NCBI GenBank assembly: GCA_017893485.1
Contig: CM030360.1
Span: 145,700,516-145,764,515, forward strand
Source: Hemerocallis citrina
Taxonomy: Eukaryota; Streptophyta; Magnoliopsida; Asparagales; Asphodelaceae
Length of the DNA stretch: 64,000 nucleotides
Direction of reading: 5' to 3'
Every line of letters begins with the position of its first letter. The stretch's first letter is position 1. Shown here in pieces: positions 47,758 to 57,810 of this stretch. Under the pieces are notes generated by a model. That model was not told where the DNA came from. It did not search any database and saw only the letters and a program-made list of their open reading frames with translations. The translations under genes and the position numbers were made by a program.

Positions 47758-50031
47758 AGAAAGTATGATTTGGTTGAATTCTGACAAGTAGAATAAAAGT
47801 TACAAGCTGTAGAAGTCTCAAATTTTTGTTGAAATTCTGTAGTTTGGTTAACTCTTTGCATGTGTTCGATGAGTAGGAAATTGGAATTCCTTACAGAATT
47901 TGAAAAAGAGTTCAACTAGAGAATTGTGGTAGATGTTCTTACCTTTCTAAAAAGTCTATTTTTGTCGAATTCTGATAAGCGTAGCACTGGTTGCTTCTAG
48001 GCTGTCGGAAGATTTTTATGTCGCTTTCGAGTTTTTATGTCGCTTTCGGGTTCTTTGGCAGTAAGTTTATTTTAGACTGTTAGAAGATTCTTCTGTTGCT
48101 TCTAATTATAGAAGATCGAGTTTTACTAGTAAGCACGTTTTGTTGCTTCTAGGTTGTTAGAATACCTGTATGGTTGTTTCTATATATTGTTTTGCTCATA
48201 CGCAGCTCGCCTGGCTCGTATGTATGTTGTTGTCTCACATGCAGCTCGCCTGGCTCGTATGTAGTTGTTGGTCTCATACGCAGCTTATTTGGCTCGTATG
48301 TATGTTGTTGTCTCATACGCAGCTCGCCTAGCTTGTATGTAGTTGTTGGTTTCATACGTAGCTTGTTTAGCCCATATGTGTTTTGTTTAATTGTATGTAG
48401 CTTATTAGCTAGTACGCAATTTTGTTGTGCTTTTCTAGGGTGATAACATTGTCTTAGGAGTCGTCGACCATCAAGACGTGTATTTATTTTACCCCTAAGG
48501 AACTGTGGACGAGTCACTCCTCGTATACCGTCAGATCTTAATCAGTGTTGGTTGATCGCAGACCGGAGCATAGACAAAATTCAAGTTCAGAGTAGTAGCA
48601 TGCGAATACGTTCGTATTGCCGGGGTCTTGGATCGATAGGCTATGAACCAGATCCTCAGGGATTCTGGTAAGTCTAGGTTGAGCACCTAGTAGAGTTATC
48701 TTACGAAGTCTAACTTAAGACCTAGCATGTTGTGTTAGTATTGTTGTCATCCCTAGGATTGTTCAGGGTTAGTGACATCGATAGAGTGGTAACTTATGGC
48801 TATTACTACTTAACCTTTACTTATTATCATTTCCTCCGAAGGAAAAGAGTTGGTGTTAAGGGTGATACCTTATGATCCGATCTGTCCTACAGGCCAGCAC
48901 TAGGTGGTGTTATTGGGTTGTACCTTTCTTGTCAAAGGGATACGGTCTGTGCCTTCTCACGAGTTGTGAGCACGAAATCCATATCTCGTCTGTTAATTTC
49001 TGAAGTGCCATGATAAGGGTGGACGGAGCTAGGGGATGGACCCCCAGAACTCCGTCATGTTCTATGCCGGGAAAGCAAACAGGCCATAGACTATGGTCTA
49101 TGAATTAGGGGGCCGCAGGGGATGCTTCGAGCTAACCTGTGTTGCAGGAACTCTGAGGGTTCGTCTGGTTTTTGAGTGAGGTCCGATACGCCGGGTAGTA
49201 GTGGAAAACGAGGACACCATGAGCTGACTGGGAATGGAGGGATTAGACCATTTCAGGGCAACGTCATCAGTCACGTTGTATCTTCAGAAACTAGTTGAGT
49301 ACAAGAGTAGAATTCATGGCGCGGGTTCAAATCCCTATATATGAAGAAACGGCTCGAGATGGGGCGTATGTAGTATGGGATGCATACTGTTTCGGAGACT
49401 TACTTGCATTAGAATAAGAGCAACCTCGCATTAGTTAATCTTGCATTAGAGTAAGTCATAGCATACACTGACACATCAATTATATATACACGTTTCTCTT
49501 TTCATCAATCTGTTTGCTTAAAGTTGAGAATCGCTGCTAGTCATCAGCCTTCAAACGTCAGTATATGTACTGACGTCCCACTTCTATAGGTACTGGATTG
49601 CAAAATTACAGGTACTGGATTGCAGAAGTACAGGTACAGGATTCAGGAGGATTCAAGGCAAGAGAAGCAGGAGTCGATTTTATTTAAGTTTTCCTGCTAT
49701 AATATATGTTGATTACTATTGTTTCTTTTGTAATAATTGTTGTAATTTATTTATTTGTTGGAAAGCATCCAAGTGAGGTACCAAGTGTTATTCTTTATTC
49801 ATTGTACTATGATGTAAATTGTTGAAAGTTGTAACACTTGGGATTGTAAAGGTATAATTGTAACACTGTTGTAATGTATTACAATTTTGTAACATTCGGA
49901 CTTGTAATACATTTGTGTTGAATAAAAAAAGTTTTTAAATTTTTCTATTTTTTTTGTGTATTGTGGCTAATTGAAGGAAAGATTATGGCTTATATCACGG
50001 TTTTCCAATGTATGGAAATTGGGGTGTTACA
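47703..50031 (+). repeat. Right LTR portion of element C (plus orientation, U3 start missing)
   Basis: It is reverse-complementary to the left LTR over its last 1.2 kb (for example CACTAGGTGGT, GGGGATGCTTCGAGCTAACC), ending GGGGTGTTACA. The earlier part differs: it holds a 39-bp minisatellite in place of the 35/36-bp one. Two LTRs from one insertion start identical, so these two probably come from different parent copies. Confidence 0.75.
48195..48389. repeat. Minisatellite, five units of 39 bp in dimeric order, right C LTR
   Basis: Each unit starts CTCATACGCAGCTCGCCTGG, followed by CTCGTATGTA. Endings alternate TGTTGTTGT and GTTGTTGGT, giving a 78-bp higher-order repeat. Because 39 is a multiple of three, both strands have repeat open frames (48149-48517 minus, 48174-48443 plus), which are not genes. 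Confidence 0.9.
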
Positions 50032-50036
50032 ATTTC

Positions 50037-50521
50037 CTTCGTTCGATATTTGATACATATTTTCAGATTCAGACTTCATCCTGCCCAAAATTAGCCATCA
50101 AACTAGGTCTAGAAAACAACTTCGCATGGAAACCCCCAAACTTATGCAATTCGATAGAATAGAATAAAAAATTAAAATTAAAGTAAATAAAAAGAAAAAA
50201 ATTCTAAAGAAATAAAAAAGAAAACATGGGTTACCTCCCAAGAAGCGCTAAGTTTTAAGTCTTCAGTCGAACATGGTATTTGAGATGGTTAGGCGATGCC
50301 AACATTCGACAATATAAGAACCGCTTTTCTAATAATTCCCTTCATGAGTGTGCAGCCCGCAAATTAGATTGAAACGGTTTAAGCTCTAGTTTGAGTGATT
50401 TCTTTATTGAAAATGACGTCTTTGATATCCCCACATCTTTAAATTGTATCTGAGAAGAAAAACGAATAGATGGTGAAGCATCCAAATACCAAACAAATTC
50501 AAAAATCTTTACTTTCTCAGA
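50037..50521 (-). other. Element E untranslated part after protease
   Basis: On the minus strand it contains AAGCGCTTCTTGGGAGGTAA (about 50233-50252), a phrase I recall as recurrent in untranslated regions of Athila-type elements. It normally lies beyond the enzymes; here it follows protease directly, so RT to integrase have been cut out. No coding seen. Confidence 0.55.
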
Positions 50522-52532
50522 TTAAAGAGTTGCTGAATTTGTTAGACAAACTTCTACATGTAACTTTTCAACTCTAGCCCCAAGTGTCTCGCCCACAATT
50601 AAATCAATTTCACTAACTTGCAAACACAAGTGAACTTCTGCAGGAAACTCTATGGATTTAAAGACATCAAACTTTGCTTGCTCATCCTCAACATCAATGA
50701 AAGCTCTCCCCATAGTTAGAAAAGATCGACCCAAAATCAACAGAATTTCATCTTCCTCCATGTCAAGCACTGTGAAATCAGCTGGAAATATGAACTTGTC
50801 TACCTTTACCAAAACATCTTAAATTATACCTCTTGGGTACTTGATAGATCTTTCCACAATTGTAAATAAATTGTAGTAGGCTTTGCTTCTTCAAAACCAA
50901 GTTTCCCTAAAATCGAAAAGGCATAAGATTAATTCTTGCTCCTAAATCACATAAAGCTTATAAAAATAAGAATTTCCAATAGTGCAAGGAATTGTAAAAA
51001 CTCTCTGGATCTTTAAGTTTAGGAGACCAATTTTTTTATAAAATTGTGCTACTCTCTTCGGTTAGCATAATCATCTCATGCTCCTTCAACGTCCGCTTGT
51101 TTGATAAAATTTCCTTAAATTTTTTAGCATATGTAAGCATGTATTCTAAAACTTCAATAAGAGAAATATTAATATGCAGTTGCTTAAAAAATCTAAAATT
51201 TTAGAGAATTGATTATCAAGCTTATTCTTTTTAAGTCATTGCAGGAAAAGGAATCAGTGAATCATAAGGAAAATTAGAAATAGTTTCAGAATTAAACTCC
51301 CTAGAAACGTGAGGTTTGAAGCTCTTTTAATCTCCTTAGAATTCCCATAATGATGGTTGGCAACCTGCTGCGTTTGTTCCTCCAAAACTGGCTCAGACTC
51401 ATCTTGCTTATCAGCCACATTTTGTTCGACAGTTTGTGCTTGTGGCTGCTCAATTATTTTCCTGCTTCTTAGAGCTATTGCTTTGACATGCTCTTTGAGA
51501 TTGGTCACAGGTGATGCTGAGCAAAGTTCCTGCTGTCATCTCTGTAAGAATATTTGAAAGCTGACCAATCTGAACCATAAGGTTATGAATTAAGGCCATG
51601 TTATTTGGATCACCAATTCTGTCTTTTGCATATATTGCATGAATCTCCTCAAGTGTCGGCTTCTTTTCTTGTTGTGAATTTTTTTTAGAGTGTCTAATTG
51701 CCCCTTGATTGATGTTCCAAGAAAAAATGGGATGATTTCTCCATCCTGGATTATACATATTTGAATAAGGATTGTTTTGATATTGGAAGTTGGACACATG
51801 ATTTGCTTAATCAGAATTTAGTTGAGCAAATGGATTTTCCACTTGGTAATCAATACTTGAGTGATTTCCTAAACAATGATTACAAATAATATTAATTTGA
51901 ATAACATTAACATTCATATTACCTAGTTTTTTAGATAAACTAGCAATTTGTGCCATCAATGTGATAATAGGATAAAGCTCAAAAATTCCAACTACCTTTA
52001 TTGGCATTGTTCTCTCTGAAAAGCATTGATAATTGTTAGACATCATATCCTCTAAAAAGCTCATAGGCCGCATCATGAGTTTTACTCACGAGAGCTCCTT
52101 TAGCTGTTGCATCTACCATAGACCAATTTGTAATTCTCAAACCGTTATATAATGTTTGAACTTGTAGCCATTTCGGAAGTTCATGATGATGACACTTTCT
52201 CAATAAATCTTTATCCTCTCCCATAGATCATACAAAAACTCAGTCTCAAATTAAGTGAATGTGGGAATGTCATTCCTTAGCTTTGTTGTCTTTACTGGAG
52301 GAAAATACTTAGCCATAAGTTTTTGTGCTAATCCCTCCTAAGTAGTGATGACTAGAGAATTTAGCAAAGCCTTCGCCTTATCTCTGAGTGAAAAAGGAAA
52401 GAGTCTCAACCAGATATCATCATCCAATACTCCATTGTGCTTGAAAGTGTCGCAAATTGCTAAAAAGTTTGCAATATGAACATTATGATTCTCATGCGAC
52501 AGTCCCTCAAACTGAACAATCTGTTGAATCAT
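50522..52532 (-). pseudogene. gag: Element E gag-protease, Athila-like, decayed
   Basis: Minus strand from 52532 down. The capsid domain (about 52532-52280) has NFLAICDTFKHNGV and LRLFPFSLRDKAKA, the clearest Athila signature. Gag continues with ELFRGYDV-type and NPYSNMYNPGWRNHP stretches (about 51797-51720) and KPTLEEIHAI (about 51650). The protease-like domain (about 50960-50522) has CDLGARINLMPF in place of the usual DLGASINLMP, then KVDKFIFPADFTVLDMEEDE and ILGRSF. Stops occur at about 52338 and 51805, with several frameshifts after 51250. No RT, RNase H or integrase follows, so the element depended on others to move. Confidence 0.88.
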
Positions 52533-52805
52533 TTTGAATGATCGTTACTTTAATCTCAAAATTGTTAACTCGTATAACTGGTCTCTTTATGCTCGATGTT
52601 GTTCCATTAATCGAGGGCATAACATAGTCTCTCCAAGCCTTATTTTCTTCTCCATTACCCTCGTTCACTATGGTGATACACTTCTATGTCCTGAAATATA
52701 TCAATTAAATAACTGAAGAACTAATCAACCTACCTTTCTAAAAACAAAAAAAATCTAAATTAGTAACAATCTAGCTATTATCAGTATCAATAAAAGAATA
52801 ATTAG

Positions 52806-52822
52806 TCTCCGACAGCGGCGTA
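52806..52822 (-). other. Primer binding site of element E (Asp tRNA type)
   Basis: On the minus strand TACGCCGCTGTCGGAGA lies a few bases after the 5' LTR. The Athila site from memory is TGGCGCCGTTGCCGGGGA; most positions agree, differences being mainly G-to-A or C-to-T. Confidence 0.7.
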
Positions 52823-52829
52823 AAAAACA

Positions 52830-54244
52830 TGATGGGATAATTTGCTAGCGCACAAAATCGCAACTAGTAGTATAGTTTAAAAGAAAAGATTATCGAACCC
52901 ACAATGACTAATTATTTTCCTGAGTACCAAAATTCACCTGGTTAACTACTATTTGGATAATCGAAATTATGATAAAAACAACAACTAAATTAAATTGAAC
53001 TAATGGATAAACTAAACTAATTAAAAAAGAACAAAATTAGAGATTTTAGTGTTTATTAATAACAAATCTAACTCTAGGGCTTTCGATTTCACCTAACTAA
53101 TCCTGCACAATTCCTAATTTCATGAAACTAAAAACTCTACTTTTCTAAGTTGTAGACCAAAATCTCCTAATTATTCCATGTCTTCTCTCGATTAACACCA
53201 AATTTATCCCCCAACTAATAATTGTCATATTTCTCTATGCAAATTTAATTATATGAAAATTCATTAAGTTCTATGGATTTCTCTATAGTCACATTAATTG
53301 CGGTAAATTATCTCTAATTCCGCTCAATCAATGGTATTTAATTCTATAATTCTAAATCATAAGTTACCTCTCTGCATCCTCCATGATTTAATAAATCAAA
53401 CAATAGTTGTTCAGACAAATGTAAGCATTAAGAACAAAAATTAAACACACAACCGTGGAAAGTAGAAAAATAAAATAACATGAAATTTGAATTGTGTTTT
53501 CAAAACTAGGCTACATCGGAGCCCTAGAAAAATAAAATTAGTGCATGAAAATTTTGCAACTAATAAACATCTTATTGGATTGCATAGTAAAAATAGAAAA
53601 ATAGAAGATAGAAGAAAGAACTCATTTTGTTGTTGTTGCTTGAAGCTGCAAATCAAGTCTTGAGCTTCTCCTCTAAAAAAAAATCCTGGACAGCAAAAAT
53701 CTAGTCTCGGTAAGCAATCAGAATTTCGGCAGTCCCCTATTCCTTGGTCCCAACGGTTTTCTTTTATAGGGAGGAAGAGGGGTTTTAGATAGGATTATGA
53801 TTAATTAGTTAATTAGTTAAATAGGATTATAATTAATCTTTTGAATTTATACTAATTATCCAACTAATCCTTATCCAAACCACTTCAATCTGCACTGTTT
53901 CTCTTCTTTAAATTTTTTTTATTACACAATTTCATTCTACTCCTTAGTTGACCATATTATTTTCTATTAAATCTTCAATGGGCCAATTTGTAATAACACG
54001 AATTTGAGTTCTTGAAATTTTTAGAAATTTTCACATATAATCAATTTGAATTTTGAAGTCTTTATCCTAGTTCTTACTTGATTTTACCAGAACACCCACC
54101 TTTTGCACTTATCCATCTCATTCCTTCAAAAACAAATAAATAAAAATAAGTTGAGAGAAGATAAAATATAATGAAATAAACTAGAACTTGCAACTTTAAT
54201 ACATAAAAAGAGTAATAAAAAATATGTAAAAATTACACTCATCA
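52830..54244 (-). repeat. 5' LTR of element E
   Basis: 1415 bp, on the minus strand from TGATGAGTGTAATT (54244) to TTATCCCATCA (52830). A minus-strand TATAAAA is at 53762-53768. It aligns along its length with the split 3' LTR, with scattered differences and small indels. Confidence 0.9.
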
Positions 54245-54473
54245 GTGGTCCTCCATTACTTGGAGGCGGCAGACAATAGGGTCTTCCATTGGCTTAGATA
54301 ACTTGTGTGTCGACCCCTTATTGGGGTGACTTGCATGACTTAACGGATTTCATCTTTGAGTTCATGGAATTCGGTCATTGTGACATGGGTCTCTTCTTCC
54401 TTATGGTCTACGTATTTTTATTATGCTTCCTGTTATTGATAAGTGTACGAAGGTCTGGCTGTATCAAGGGTAC
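54245..54473 (-). pseudogene. Element F gag fragment between the E and A'' insertions
   Basis: It continues the F gag frame upstream of 16719 once E is removed. The minus strand has an MTEFHELKDEIR-like stretch, followed by a linker broken by stops. It is bounded by GTGGT and GGTAC TSDs. Gag linker regions are poorly conserved, so identity rests mainly on position. Confidence 0.6.
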
Positions 54474-54790
54474 TGTAACCCCTATTTTTCTATTTATGGA
54501 TTTATTGTATTTTTATTTTCTTTCTTACTTAATGTATCTGAATTCCTTTCTATAATAAAGTTTTTGCTTTTATTGGGTTCTTTTATTCTCTTATAATCGT
54601 TCCGTAGTCTTTTGGCTTGAATTCTGCTATTTTTGGCTTATTGCAAATTCTTGCTCTTTGTGTTTTGAGTTTGGATTGTTCTGCTATATGTTCATCTCTT
54701 CGATTTATATTTGTTCATCTCTTTTTGGAGCCTAAACTTGTACCCTAAACCCATTAACCCGCAACCCTAAATCCCTAACTTCTTAATCCC

Positions 54791-54800
54791 CTATAAATAC
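54791..54800 (+). promoter_or_regulatory. TATA box of A-family LTR copy A''
   Basis: CTATAAATAC lies about 45 bp before a pure CT repeat, the usual layout of a plant LTR promoter and leader. Confidence 0.75.
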
Positions 54801-55658
54801 CCCCATTAAACCCTAATTATTAATAACCCTAATAACTATTCTCTCTCTCTCTCTCCTCTAACCTGCCGCTCACCTCTCTCTCTTGGTTTTCTTTTTCAAA
54901 AACCCAACCCATCCCGTTCTCCTCTCCTGTTCTCCTCTTTCGTTCTCCGAACACCACCCCGATCGCCCTAGCCCCTTCGCCATTGTCTCCTCGCCATCAC
55001 CACCATCCCGACTAGCCCTTATCCCCATCGTCTTCCCATCACCTCACCAACCGAAACCCATTGCCTATCCCCATCCACCTCGCCGCCACCGCTCTGTCGA
55101 CCACCACTTTGATCCTTTTCCGTTGTCCCCCACAACCACCGTAGAACCCCCTTCGCCTCGTCGATCTCGTCCTGAGCCCCGAACACCCCCACCATCTCCT
55201 CCTATGTTTCATCGCGAAACAGAGTGTCATCGTTGACAGCCGTTTCCCATCGCTGTGTCGCTCCTCGACCGCAGTGCCGCCGCTAGCGCCCCGCCGTCAG
55301 CACCCCCCGATCACCCTCGAGTTCGCCGTAGGCTTCGTTCCCCACCGTCGAGCCGCTCTCTGTCTCCATCGACTGGTTGTAGAAGAGAGGGTCTTTTTTT
55401 GGGTGTTTGGTGTTCGTCAGTTGAAGGGATCACTGTATTCGCTGTTTGCTATTCGTGAAGGGGAAGGTTGATTTTGGTTGCTGTTCTAGTGTAGGGATTT
55501 GCTGTTTTGTGTTTGCTGGTTTGGAGTGTTTTGCTGTGTGTTGGTTTGCACGTAGAGTGCACGTGCTTGCGTGTTCCGTGTTCCCTATTTCGTGATCATG
55601 GTTCGTCCCCCGAGATTCTCATTCCGTTATTCTAAATATTTGAACTCTCATTTGAAAG

Positions 55659-57287
55659 GCAAGTCTCTTCTTGAACTAGTTATTTATTTTGTTCAAGATC
55701 CCTTGATATCTGCAAGTAGATCCAAATCTTTTTATCGTACTGCTATTTGAAATTACATTAAGTATATTGAGGGCTTACACGAGCTAACCCGATATATTCT
55801 TAACATCGTGCCTACATCTTTTATCTAAAACCTAGTTCCGAGTGTACATTGCATATGCACGTTTACAAGAAAAATACCTAGATCCATGTTATAGAATTGG
55901 TTGATGAATTGAATATGTTAGATTGATTCGAATTAATGAATTGATTACCATGCATGTGAAATTGCATCTTAAAACTGGAATTATGCATGTTAAACATCTA
56001 GCATCACTTTGATTAATAATTAGCATGAACTATATGGATGTATGATTAAGTTGTTGCCTATGCATATCAAAATAAATTCTGGACTGCTGTTTGTTCCTTT
56101 TTATATCAGATTTTTGACCATGTTGCTGTTGTAATTTGAAATAACTTTTTGAACATGAATTATAGCCCCATGAATCTATTTTTCAGAAATTTTATCGGAT
56201 CTGAATTTCGAGTTATAATCTGTTAGATATCAGTATTTTAGTACAACTGTGTCTGAAATTCTAGATTCACAAATTTATGGATATCTTTCTGTTTTATAAT
56301 TTAATTGAACATAATAACAGTAAAATAAAAATATGAAATAAATGTGGCTGAGACTAGACATGTATAGGAACCACCCTGAATTTTCTTAGATTTAGTTGAT
56401 GAGTTTTTTGACCTAAAACATATAAGTGAACATAATTTATAACTTGCTGCCTGAGCATAAAATCTGAAAAGAATAGAATTTTCACCCTAGTTTATGTAGC
56501 TTTTATATGTCTTATATATATTTGCTGGAACCGGCAGAGAGTCTAGTTTCTAGAATTTCTGACGGATCTAGATTTGCCTTTCTGTAGTAGCGGTAATCTT
56601 TATTTTTGTACAATAACGTCATGCTGCCCAGATTATATGATTTGTGTTAATTTAATAAGTTTGCCTCTTGTGTTATCTGTAATGAGTAGAATTAGACACA
56701 CCTAGCATGTTAGAACATTGACACCTTCTTACATGCTCACATAGGATGAAATAAAATGATAACAAGCTGGGGTATTATGGGATGACTTGGTAGTGAAACA
56801 ATCGGAAAACTGTACTCGGTCGGGCCCTACTACATGACTTGTACTTAATGATGGTCATAAAATACTGCTTAATAATTACTGTCACTGAACATTAAACACT
56901 GATTACTGGGCCGAGTACACGAACCGTGAATTCACCATCATTCTAAAGCGTACACTGTGCGCTTGCGCCGAACCTGTAGAATGGAACGCAGTAGTACGTG
57001 CACTAGATAGGATTAATAAAATGATTAATAACCTGTAATTGACATTTCATGCTCGATCCCGTATACGGTCACCAATATGGAACTTGAATTGAAATTATTA
57101 ATTAAATGCATGATTAAACATAGACCTTTGACATTATTGCCATTCATTGTCTTTGCTGTTGACTTTGATCCCGTCCCTTTTTCTTTTGACATACCATGTT
57201 CCTATTATTCTCTGTTTCCCTCTACTTTTTGTCCATGACTTGCTCTAAGGACATTATTTCCTTTCTTTTTAGATAAAAAATTTACAG
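55659..57287 (+). other. Candidate GC-AG leader intron in A-family LTR copy A''
   Basis: Donor AAAG|GCAAGTCTCTTCTTGAAC and acceptor TTTCTTTTTAG (57272) or AATTTACAG (57287) match the pair in copy A'. The minus copy and element A have GTACAAG at the aligned place instead of GCAAGT. Confidence 0.4.
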
Positions 57288-57646
57288 GTACTAGAGGAAC
57301 AATACTAGAAGGAATTGGTGAGCAACGATTCTAGAAGATGGAGTCCAAGATTTTGAATTAATTTATTGCTAGATTTATTTCTTTGAACAATGTCTTGATA
57401 TTATACTTTGTTTTGGGCTTTATGACCCGAAGTTTGTTTTTATCCCCGATGTTGGATATTATTATTTGGATTATTTCATTTATTTTTGAAGTTGATCTTT
57501 GTTTATGTGGTTATATCTTCTTGTGTGGTTGTGATTTTGTTTCATAATGTTGAGTTAGTCTGGTACAGCTTATGGATGGTGTTTACATCATTCGTTGGGC
57601 CTACGTTACGTACTCGTATTCCGTATTTGGAAAGCGGGACATGACA

Positions 57647-57810
57647 GGTACCAAAGGGAACACTCCGGGAGGTACCACGGGAGGAATGGTGGAGTCGATG
57701 GCTGAATGAACCAAGGGTCTGTTCCCCTTCGATCGTTCAGGGCGAGTTCCGGAGTGGCGTGCAGAATGACGTGGTTGAGAGCCTACTGATGCATCCTCGA
57801 TGAGAGGGGG
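57647..57810 (-). pseudogene. Element F gag fragment between the A'' and B'' insertions
   Basis: Minus-strand reading gives a basic, proline-rich linker (RHSGTRPERSKGN, then STIPPVVPPG), fitting the N-terminal part of Tat-like gag. It is bounded by GGTAC and GGGGG TSDs. Confidence 0.6.

Larger units (their letters stand above)
41356..50031 (-). mobile_element. Element C: chromovirus-type element with inverted terminal LTR ends
   Basis: Perfect TSDs ATTTC flank it (41351-41355, 50032-50036). The left LTR (41356-44866) and coding (44895-47404) are on the minus strand. The right end is LTR sequence on the + strand: 49930-50031 and 48890-49160 are reverse complements of about 41356-41430 and 42040-42300. 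So both outer ends are U5 ends (GGGGCATTACA and GGGGTGTTACA). Gag, protease and the N-terminal half of RT are missing, and no primer site is present. A simple deletion does not explain this; inversion or joining of two copies is needed. Confidence 0.8.
16720..54244 (-). mobile_element. Element E: Athila-like, non-autonomous Ty3/gypsy element on the minus strand
   Basis: It is bounded by TGATGG at 16720 and CTCATCA at 54244, with perfect TSDs GTGGT at 16715-16719 and 54245-54249. The 5' LTR is at 52830-54244 and the 3' LTR is 16720-17186 plus 39387-40328; each sums to about 1.41 kb. The Asp-tRNA-type primer site lies next to the 5' LTR and a G-rich polypurine tract next to the 3' LTR, both on the minus strand. 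Only gag and protease remain; RT, RNase H and integrase are absent. Of its 37.5 kb, about 31 kb belongs to later insertions (D with its contents, and C). Confidence 0.9.
54474..57646 (+). mobile_element. Solo LTR of family A (copy A'') in element F gag
   Basis: 3173 bp from TGTAACCCCTATTT to GGGACATGACA, with perfect TSDs GGTAC (54469-54473, 57647-57651). It has a classic TATA box (54791), a (CT)n leader (54841-54858), GC-rich leader sequence to about 55560, a GC donor (55659) and acceptor candidates (57272, 57287). Its 117-codon open frame (54883-55236) is proline- and arginine-rich low complexity with no counterpart in other copies. Confidence 0.94.

Noticed and set aside
48195..48389. Regular repeats that could suggest a CRISPR array
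   Set aside because: Units are contiguous with no unique spacers, and the context is a plant retrotransposon LTR.
48149..48517. 122-codon open frame with a repeated 13-residue pattern
   Set aside because: Produced by a 39-bp minisatellite whose unit is a multiple of three; no start context or conserved domain.
54883..55236. 117-codon proline-rich open frame
   Set aside because: Same leader position in LTR A''; its sequence has no counterpart in the other A LTRs.
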